The notes below the pieces were generated by a model, which searched no databases, was not told the origin of the DNA, and saw nothing but the letters and a program-made list of their open reading frames with translations. Positions 58,501-64,000 of a stretch of DNA of 64,000 bases are shown here, in pieces. A program made the translations under genes and the position numbers. The number at the start of each line of letters is the position of its first letter. Within the stretch, counting starts at the first letter, position 1. The stretch spans positions 1-64,000 of the forward strand of contig CALCII010000001.1 in NCBI GenBank assembly GCA_937907395.1. Reading direction: 5' to 3'. Source of the DNA: an uncultured Chitinophagaceae bacterium. GTDB lineage: Bacteria > Bacteroidota > Bacteroidia > Chitinophagales > Chitinophagaceae.

Positions 58501-58551
58501 CGGGACGATAATTGTAGAATCTTTTAGATAAACTGATTAAACAAACTTGAC

Positions 58552-59997
58552 ATGAGTGAAATGCTGACCACCCTGGAGCAAACCGCCCTGAGTGAGTACA
58601 AGTATGGTTGGGTGACCAACATTGAGGCCGATGAAGCGCCTCCCGGTCTGAATGAAGACATCGTTCGCTTCATCAGTGCCAAGAAGAATGAACCCGAATG
58701 GATGCTGGAATGGCGCCTCAAAGCCTTCCGTCAATGGCAGAAAATGGAAGTGCCCCGCTGGCCCAATGTCACCTATCCCGATGTGGATTTCCAGGCCATT
58801 AAATATTACAGCGCCCCAAAACAAAAGAAAACGCTGAACAGTCTGGATGAAGTGGACCCCGAACTGCGTGCCACTTTTGAAAAACTGGGTATTTCACTCG
58901 ACGAACAAAAACGCCTCAGTGGTGTGGCTGTGGACGCCGTGATTGACTCTGTGTCTGTTGCCACCACCTTCAAAAAGCAGCTGGGCGAAATGGGCATCAT
59001 CTTCTGCAGTATGAGTGAAGCGATCAAAGAACATCCGGAACTGGTGCAGAAATGGCTGGGTTCTGTTGTTCCTGTGACTGATAATTTTTATTCTGCGTTA
59101 AACAGTGCTGTGTTCAGCGATGGTAGTTTCTGCTATATTCCCAAAGGCGTGAAATGCCCGATGGAACTGAGTACCTACTTCCGTATCAATGCGGCAGGAA
59201 CCGGACAATTTGAACGTACCCTCATCGTAGCCGAAGAAGGATCTTATGTAAGTTACCTCGAAGGTTGTACGGCCCCTCAGCGTGATGAAAATCAATTGCA
59301 TGCTGCGGTGGTGGAAATTGTTGCGTTAGACAATGCAGAAGTAAAGTATTCAACTGTTCAAAACTGGTTTCCCGGCGATAAAGAAGGAAAGGGCGGTGTA
59401 TTCAATTTTGTAACCAAGCGTGGAATCTGTGCCGGCGTGAATTCAAAAATCAGCTGGACACAGGTGGAAACCGGAAGTGCGGTTACGTGGAAATATCCTT
59501 CTGTGATTCTGAAAGGTGATAACAGTGTGGGTGAATTTTATTCTGTTGCGGTTACCAATAACCGTCAGCAGGCCGATACCGGCACCAAAATGCTGCATAT
59601 TGGTAAGAACACAAGAAGCCGCATTGTATCGAAAGGAATTTCTGCCGGTTATAGTCACAACTCTTACCGTGGATTGGTGCAGGTAGGAAAGAATGCTGTG
59701 AATGCCCGTAACTTCTCTCAGTGTGATAGTTTGTTGCTGGGCGATAAATGCGGTGCTCATACCTTCCCGTACATCGAAGTAAAAAACAGCACAGCACAGG
59801 TAGAGCATGAGGCCACTACTTCCAAGATTGGTGAAGACCAGATTTTTTATTGTAACCAGCGTGGACTTGACACAGAAACTGCTGTTGCATTAATCATCAA
59901 TGGTTTTGCTAAAGAAGTTATGAACCAGTTGCCAATGGAATTTGCAGTGGAAGCGCAGAAACTGCTGGCGATTTCACTGGAAGGAAGTGTGGGGTAG
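58552..59997 (+). CDS. sufB: Fe-S cluster assembly protein SufB
   Basis: A 481-residue scaffold subunit of the SufBCD complex, on which sulfur and iron are assembled into clusters. Conserved segments: YKYGWVTNIEADEAPPGLNEDIVRFISAKKNEPEWML near the N-terminus, the beta-helix region (SYVSYLEGCTAPQRDENQLHAAVVEI), and the late KNSTAQVEHEATTSKIGEDQIFYCNQRGLD with its Cys. The length is normal. The spacer to sufC (153 bp) is unusual for an operon of this kind and holds a pair of dispersed inverted repeats. Confidence 0.97.
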   Translation: MSEMLTTLEQTALSEYKYGWVTNIEADEAPPGLNEDIVRFISAKKNEPEWMLEWRLKAFRQWQKMEVPRWPNVTYPDVDFQAIKYYSAPKQKKTLNSLDEVDPELRATFEKLGISLDEQKRLSGVAVDAVIDSVSVATTFKKQLGEMGIIFCSMSEAIKEHPELVQKWLGSVVPVTDNFYSALNSAVFSDGSFCYIPKGVKCPMELSTYFRINAAGTGQFERTLIVAEEGSYVSYLEGCTAPQRDENQLHAAVVEIVALDNAEVKYSTVQNWFPGDKEGKGGVFNFVTKRGICAGVNSKISWTQVETGSAVTWKYPSVILKGDNSVGEFYSVAVTNNRQQADTGTKMLHIGKNTRSRIVSKGISAGYSHNSYRGLVQVGKNAVNARNFSQCDSLLLGDKCGAHTFPYIEVKNSTAQVEHEATTSKIGEDQIFYCNQRGLDTETAVALIINGFAKEVMNQLPMEFAVEAQKLLAISLEGSVG

Positions 59998-59999
59998 CA

Positions 60000-60024
60000 C
60001 CACAGAGACACGGAGGGCACAGAG
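60000..60024. repeat. CCACAGAG-type 25-bp repeat, left copy between sufB and sufC
   Basis: CCACAGAGACACGGAGGGCA followed by CAGAG, starting 2 bp after the sufB stop codon. Inverted partner at 60110-60134. Same family as the pair that flanks the GxxExxY gene. Confidence 0.8.
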
Positions 60025-60109
60025 AAATAATAACTGTACCCCAAGTGAATGAGAAAATTAAATTTTAATATATAAAAAATTACCTGCAGAACAGAACTGA
60101 TCACAACAA

Positions 60110-60134
60110 CTCTGCGATCTCTGTGCCTCTGTGG
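60110..60134. repeat. CCACAGAG-type 25-bp repeat, right copy between sufB and sufC
   Basis: Reverse complement CCACAGAGGCACAGAGATCG followed by CAGAG. It ends 16 bp before the sufC start codon. The pair encloses only 85 bp with no gene. Confidence 0.8.
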
Positions 60135-60150
60135 TAAAAAAACAAAGTAT

Positions 60151-60915
60151 ATGTTGCACATAAAAAATTTACAAGCCCGCATTGAAGAGAAAGAAATCTT
60201 AAAGGGCATTAACCTGGATATCAAACCCGGAGAAGTACATGCCATCATGGGACCCAACGGAAGTGGTAAATCCACATTGGCTTCCGTACTGGCAGGACGT
60301 TCCGATTATGAAGTAACCGGTGGTGAAGTGGAATTCAACGGAAAAGATCTGTTAGAGCTTTCGCCCGAAGACCGTTCCCGTGAAGGATTGTTCCTGGCGT
60401 TTCAATACCCGGTTGAAATTCCCGGTGTAAGTACCACAAACTTTATTAAAACCGCTGTGAATGAAATCCGCAAATACCGTGGTGAAGAGCCGATGGATGC
60501 AGTGGAGTTCCTGAAGAAGATGAAAGAAAAAATGAAGCTGGTGGAAATTGATCAGAGTTTATTGAGTCGTTCCTTAAACGAAGGATTCAGTGGTGGTGAA
60601 AAGAAACGGAATGAAATCTTCCAGATGGCGATGCTGGAACCAAATCTGGCGATTCTTGATGAAACAGACAGCGGATTGGATATTGATGCCTTACGTATTG
60701 TAGCAGAAGGTGTGAACAAACTCCGTGATGGAAAACGTTCTTTCCTCGTGATTACGCACTATCAGCGTTTATTGGATTATATCGTTCCCGATCATGTACA
60801 TGTTTTGTACAAAGGGCGTATTGTGAAAAGCGGTGGCAAGGAACTGGCGCTGGAGCTGGAAGAAAGAGGATACGATTTTATCAAAGAAGAATTAGGAGAA
60901 AGCGTAGAGGCTTAA
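60151..60915 (+). CDS. sufC: Fe-S cluster assembly ATPase SufC
   Basis: A 254-residue ABC-type ATPase that drives SufBCD. Walker A is GPNGSGKST, the signature FSGGEKKRNEIFQM has the SufC-specific EKKR form, Walker B is LAILDETDSGLD, and the H-loop lies in VITHYQRLLDYI. There is no membrane domain, as expected. The start lies right after a dispersed repeat arm; sufD follows after 80 bp. Confidence 0.97.
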   Translation: MLHIKNLQARIEEKEILKGINLDIKPGEVHAIMGPNGSGKSTLASVLAGRSDYEVTGGEVEFNGKDLLELSPEDRSREGLFLAFQYPVEIPGVSTTNFIKTAVNEIRKYRGEEPMDAVEFLKKMKEKMKLVEIDQSLLSRSLNEGFSGGEKKRNEIFQMAMLEPNLAILDETDSGLDIDALRIVAEGVNKLRDGKRSFLVITHYQRLLDYIVPDHVHVLYKGRIVKSGGKELALELEERGYDFIKEELGESVEA

Positions 60916-60995
60916 ATCAGCTCACTGATGACATGGATGGACACAGAAACTATCTGTGAACTTCTGAGGAATCGGTGAGAACAAAAAATTGAAAG

Positions 60996-62303
60996 ATGTC
61001 AGACTTAAAAGAATTAATACAGAATAAAATCAGCAAGGAACCTTATACAGGCAATGGTGCTTTGCAGGAGCTGAGCCGAAAAGGAATCCAGTTGTTCAAT
61101 GAACAAGGTATTCCCACTGTAAAGCATGAAGAGTGGAAGTATACCCGTATTTCCGGGGTACTCAATAAGGATTTTAGTTATGCTGTGGATTCCACTGCTG
61201 TTACTACTGCTGATGTGGATGCAGTTCGTTTGCCCGGCCATGAAGCTGCCAATGAACTGGTATTCATCAACGGAATCTATCATGCCGAATTGTCAACCAT
61301 CCGTTCATCAGCAGATGAGTTGGTGATTCTGCCGTTGAGTGAAGCAGCAAAAGGTGAATACAAATCAGTGGTGGAGAACAACCTGGGCCATAGTGCAAAA
61401 TATCACACCGATGGTATCAATGCCATGAACAATGCATTTGCCTACCAGGGTTTGTTTATAGCAGTGAAAAAGAATAAAGCGGTGGAGCATCCGTTGTATT
61501 GTTACTATATCAATGATGCAAGAACCAACAGTGTGTTATCGCAGCCTCGCACTCTTATTCATGTAGGCGTGAACGCACAGGTGTTCCTGGTGGAAGAAGA
61601 AATCACCATGGGGACCAGCGATTCGTTTATTAATCGTGTGAGTGAAGTGGTGGTGGAAGAAAATGCCAATGTACATATCTACAAAATCCAGAATGAAGAC
61701 AGTCACAGCAGTTGTGTGAAAACAACACATGTGCGTCAGCTGGGAGTAAGTAAAGTGAGCTCGGTTACTCTTACTCTCAACGGCGGAATCATTCGCAACA
61801 ACCTGAATTTTATTTTAGAAGCACCCGGTTGTGAAAGCCATATGTATGGCTTGTATTGTGTGAAAGGCGAAACGCATGTGGATAATCATACCATCGTTGA
61901 TAATGTAATGCCCAATTCTTTCAGCAATGAATTGTACAAAGGCATCATTGATGAAAATGCAACAGGTGTGTTCAATGGTAAAATCTTTGTGAGGAAGGAT
62001 GCACAGAAAACAAATGCGTACCAGAGTAATAAGAATGTGCTCATGAGTGATACAGCCAGTGTTAACACCAAACCACAGCTGGAGATTTTTGCAGATGATG
62101 TGAAGTGTTCCCATGGTTGTACTGTAGGCCGTTTGGATGAAGAGGCTTTGTTTTATCTCCGTGCACGGGGTGTGGGAGAGAAGGCGGCGAAGGCTTTGTT
62201 GTTACATGCATTTGCAGGTGAAATTCTGGAGAAGATTGAACTGGAACCAATCCGTGGTTATGCAGAGCAGATTATTTCTGAACGGTTGGGATTTGAATTC
62301 TAA
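60996..62303 (+). CDS. sufD: Fe-S cluster assembly protein SufD
   Basis: A 435-residue partner of SufB in the SufBC2D complex, required for iron acquisition during cluster assembly. It has GIPTVKHEEWKYTRISGVL near the start, the beta-helix core (VFLVEEEITMGTSDSFINRVSEVVVEENANVHIYKIQ), GLYCVKGETHVDNHTIVDN, and the late KCSHGCTVGRLDEEALFYLRARGVGEKAAKALLLHAFAGEI. The 80-bp spacer after sufC contains a GACACAGAAACTATCTGTG-like palindrome of another repeat type. Confidence 0.96.
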   Translation: MSDLKELIQNKISKEPYTGNGALQELSRKGIQLFNEQGIPTVKHEEWKYTRISGVLNKDFSYAVDSTAVTTADVDAVRLPGHEAANELVFINGIYHAELSTIRSSADELVILPLSEAAKGEYKSVVENNLGHSAKYHTDGINAMNNAFAYQGLFIAVKKNKAVEHPLYCYYINDARTNSVLSQPRTLIHVGVNAQVFLVEEEITMGTSDSFINRVSEVVVEENANVHIYKIQNEDSHSSCVKTTHVRQLGVSKVSSVTLTLNGGIIRNNLNFILEAPGCESHMYGLYCVKGETHVDNHTIVDNVMPNSFSNELYKGIIDENATGVFNGKIFVRKDAQKTNAYQSNKNVLMSDTASVNTKPQLEIFADDVKCSHGCTVGRLDEEALFYLRARGVGEKAAKALLLHAFAGEILEKIELEPIRGYAEQIISERLGFEF

Positions 62304-62328
62304 CCACAGAGACACGGAGTACACAGAG
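62304..62328. repeat. CCACAGAG-type 25-bp repeat, left arm flanking the GxxExxY gene
   Basis: CCACAGAGACACGGAGTACA followed by CAGAG begins at the base after the sufD stop codon and ends at the ATG of the GxxExxY gene. It matches the reverse complement of 62720-62744 at 21 of 25 positions. Confidence 0.85.
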
Positions 62329-62719
62329 ATGAAAACACCAGATTTATACAGACTGAATAGCATTTCAGGAGCAGTAGTTGATTGTTCAAATTAGGGTACA
62401 TAGAGAATTGGGGCCCGGCCTTCTTGAAAGTGTATATGAGGTGTGTTTGATGAAAGAGTTGATAACTGAAGGGTTGAGCGTTAAGCGGCAGGTTAGTGTA
62501 CCTGTAATTTATAAAGGCGAGATAATTGATGTCGATTATAAAATAGATCTTTTAGTGGAAGATGAAGTGATTGTTGAGTTAAAAGCAGTTGAAATGATTA
62601 TGCCGGTACATGAAGCACAATTGCTTACTTATCTCAAATTGTCAGAAAAGAAATTAGGACTTTTAATAAATTTTAATGTTAAACTATTAAAGGAAGGCAT
62701 TAAGCGCTTTGTTTTATAA
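62329..62719 (+). pseudogene. GxxExxY (PDDEXK_3) protein, frameshifted
   Basis: The gene starts MKTPDLYRLNSISGAVVDCS at 62329 and runs into a stop at 62392. The family sequence continues in another frame as IRVHRELGPGLLESVYEVCLMK, VIYKGEIIDVDYKIDLLVEDEVIVELKAVE and AQLLTYLKLSEKKLGLLINFNV up to 62719. One extra A in the A-run at 62388-62390 explains the break. The GxxExxY hallmark and the D...ExK nuclease-like core (YKIDLLVEDEVIVELKAV) are intact, so the break is recent or a sequencing error. A TTG at 62378 could start a truncated 113-residue form. The family's role is unknown. Position between inverted repeats in the suf operon suggests a passenger rather than a suf gene. Confidence 0.85.
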
Positions 62720-62744
62720 CTCTGTGCGCTCTGTGCCTCTGTGG
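62720..62744. repeat. CCACAGAG-type 25-bp repeat, right arm flanking the GxxExxY gene
   Basis: Reverse complement CCACAGAGGCACAGAGCGCA followed by CAGAG. It begins directly after the GxxExxY stop and ends 6 bp before the sufS start codon. Confidence 0.85.
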
Positions 62745-62750
62745 TAAAAA

Positions 62751-63992
62751 ATGACTCAAACTATAGAGCATAAGATATTTAATGTGCATGCCATCCGGGA
62801 ACAGTTTCCCATATTGAACCGGATGGTTAAGGGGAAGCCATTGGTATATTTTGACAATGCAGCTACTGCACAGAAACCCAAAGTGGTGATTGATGCATTG
62901 ACGGAGTATTACGAAAAATACAATGCCAATATTCATCGGGGTATTCACTCCCTGGCAGAAGAAGCAACAGCAGCTTACGAAGCAACACGGGACACCATAC
63001 AACAATTCATCCATGCAAAACACCGTGAAGAAATTATCTTCACACGTGGTGTTACTGAAAGCATTAATCTCGTTGCGTATACATACGGCAGAACCAATCT
63101 GAAAGCAGGCGATGAAATACTCATCAGTGGTATGGAACATCACAGCAATATTGTTCCGTGGCAGTTGGTGGCAGAAATCACAGACGCCACGTTGAAAGTG
63201 ATTCCTGTGGATGAGAAAGGTGAGTTGATGATGGAGGATTTTTATCAACTCTTATCCGGTAAAACAAAAATTGTTTCGATCGTTCATGCCAGTAATTCAT
63301 TAGGTACAATCAACCCGGTAAAGGAAATCATTGATGCCGCTCATAAAGCTGGAGCTGTGGTATTAATTGATGGTGCACAATCAACCGTACACCTTGATAT
63401 TGATGTGCAGGAACTCGATTGTGATTTTTTTGCCATCAGTTCACACAAAGTATATGGTCCCACAGGTATTGGTGTGCTTTACGGAAAGAAGGCGATTCTC
63501 GAAGCCATGCCTCCGTTTATGGGCGGTGGTGAAATGATAAAGGAGGTTTCATTCGAGAAAACTACTTGGAATGATCTGCCCTACAAGTTTGAAGCCGGCA
63601 CTCCCAATATTGCAGATACAGTTGCCCTGAAAGCAGCCATTGATTTTATTAATACTGTTGGTAAAAAAGAAGCACGTGCACACGAAGATGCATTGCTGCA
63701 ATATGCAACAGCTCAGCTGGAAACGATTGATGGAATCAGTTTGATTGGACAAGCAAAACACAAAGTAAGTGTGGCTTCATTTGTGGTGGAAGGTGTTCAT
63801 CCGCAGGACTTAGGTATACTGCTGGACAATCAAGGGGTGGCTGTGCGTACGGGTCACCATTGCACGCAACCATTGATGAATCGTTTTGGTATTCCAGGCA
63901 CAACCAGGGCCAGCTTTGCCATGTACAATACAAAAGAAGAAATTGATGTAATGATAGCCGCATTACACAAAGCGATAAAACTGTTACGATGA
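62751..63992 (+). CDS. sufS: Cysteine desulfurase SufS
   Basis: A 413-residue pyridoxal-phosphate enzyme that removes sulfur from cysteine for cluster building. Group II (SufS) features: FDNAATAQKPKVVIDAL, INLVAYTYGRTNLKAGDEILISGMEHHSNIVPWQL, the cofactor Lys in FAISSHKVYGPTGIGVLYG, and nucleophile Cys371 in VRTGHHCTQPLMNRFG. The start follows a repeat arm by 6 bp. Its stop overlaps the start of the next gene (ATGA), a coupling often seen with sufE. Confidence 0.97.
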   Translation: MTQTIEHKIFNVHAIREQFPILNRMVKGKPLVYFDNAATAQKPKVVIDALTEYYEKYNANIHRGIHSLAEEATAAYEATRDTIQQFIHAKHREEIIFTRGVTESINLVAYTYGRTNLKAGDEILISGMEHHSNIVPWQLVAEITDATLKVIPVDEKGELMMEDFYQLLSGKTKIVSIVHASNSLGTINPVKEIIDAAHKAGAVVLIDGAQSTVHLDIDVQELDCDFFAISSHKVYGPTGIGVLYGKKAILEAMPPFMGGGEMIKEVSFEKTTWNDLPYKFEAGTPNIADTVALKAAIDFINTVGKKEARAHEDALLQYATAQLETIDGISLIGQAKHKVSVASFVVEGVHPQDLGILLDNQGVAVRTGHHCTQPLMNRFGIPGTTRASFAMYNTKEEIDVMIAALHKAIKLLR

Positions 63993-64000
63993 GCGAGTCA
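63989..64000 (+). CDS. Start of the next gene, cut by the window end (possibly sufE)
   Basis: ATG overlaps the sufS stop (ATGA) and the reading continues MSES before the window ends. A sulfur-accepting SufE is the usual neighbour in this position, but four residues cannot prove it. Confidence 0.4.

Larger units (their letters stand above)
58152..58551. other. 400-bp region upstream of sufB: repeat-like GC stretch and promoter
   Basis: The left half (about 58256-58345) is GC-rich with GAAGCGTAGCGGAG, a CCCGGCCGGG hairpin and phrases shared with 8509-8585. The right half becomes AT-rich and carries a palindrome and promoter motif for the suf cluster. No ORF of note. Confidence 0.5.

Noticed and set aside
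60916..60995. Third CCACAGAG-type pair between sufC and sufD
   Set aside because: The spacer holds a GACACAGAAACTATCTGTG palindrome, but its sequence does not match the 25-bp arms closely enough to belong to the family.

Overview
The window is a stretch of a Bacteroidota chromosome, most likely from the order Chitinophagales (Chitinophagaceae-like). The evidence is the gene content: a DUF5683 protein beside parB and dapB, an epimerase-type threonine dehydrogenase, a LuxE/PaaK-like acyltransferase, a CarboxypepD_reg/TonB receptor, Reg_prop and YARHG secreted proteins, and a sufBCDS cluster. Several promoters also fit the Bacteroidota pattern (TTTG or TTG, about 19-22 nt, TAnnTTTG). No rRNA, tRNA, CRISPR array, integrase or transposase gene was recognised. 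Taxonomy below the phylum is inference.

Region 1 (about 1-8.4 kb) is accessory DNA. All genes lie on the minus strand, are functionally unrelated, and are separated by five related 115-131 bp imperfect inverted repeats whose arms end in TAAC/GTTA-like cores. I read this as a gene-cassette array with attC-like sites but no integrase in view. Cargo: a YdeI-like protein, two identical seven-repeat propeller lipoproteins, a YARHG protein, a three-gene cassette of unknown function, and a restriction-modification set (regulator, methyltransferase, putative nuclease).

Region 2 (8.5-29 kb) is mostly housekeeping: threonine dehydrogenase, isocitrate dehydrogenase, TMEM175-like channel, acylphosphatase, Rrf2 regulator, a two-component pair, dapB, DUF5683, parB, fluoride channel, phoH, a TonB receptor, rpe, a TPR lipoprotein, a TolB-like propeller and homogentisate dioxygenase. 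A 17-unit heptanucleotide array lies upstream of the dioxygenase. Region 3 (29-36.2 kb) is a TetR-controlled efflux operon (TolC, HlyD, two ATPases, two permeases), interrupted by a frameshifted four-helix-bundle gene between inverted repeats. Region 4 (36.2-42.5 kb) is infA-rpmJ-rpsM-rpsK-rpsD-rpoA-rplQ, carA and aroQ.

Region 5 (42.5-54.6 kb) carries an operon of an M42 peptidase, a 57-residue membrane protein, a NoeA-like methyltransferase and two tandem membrane sulfatase-like proteins. It also has a UbiA-like protein, a LuxE-like acyltransferase, an rRNA methyltransferase, both subunits of a 3-oxoacid CoA-transferase, a peroxiredoxin and an ORF6N protein. Region 6 (54.6-58.2 kb) is an AT-rich patch of unrecognised envelope-type genes, including a decayed paralogue. 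Region 7 (58.5-64 kb) is the suf iron-sulfur assembly cluster (sufB, sufC, sufD, sufS and the start of another gene). A frameshifted GxxExxY gene and an empty counterpart sit inside it, each bounded by the same 25-bp inverted repeats.

The most unusual signals are the attC-like cassette array and two parallel cases of a small gene carried between inverted copies of a dispersed intergenic repeat inside an operon.
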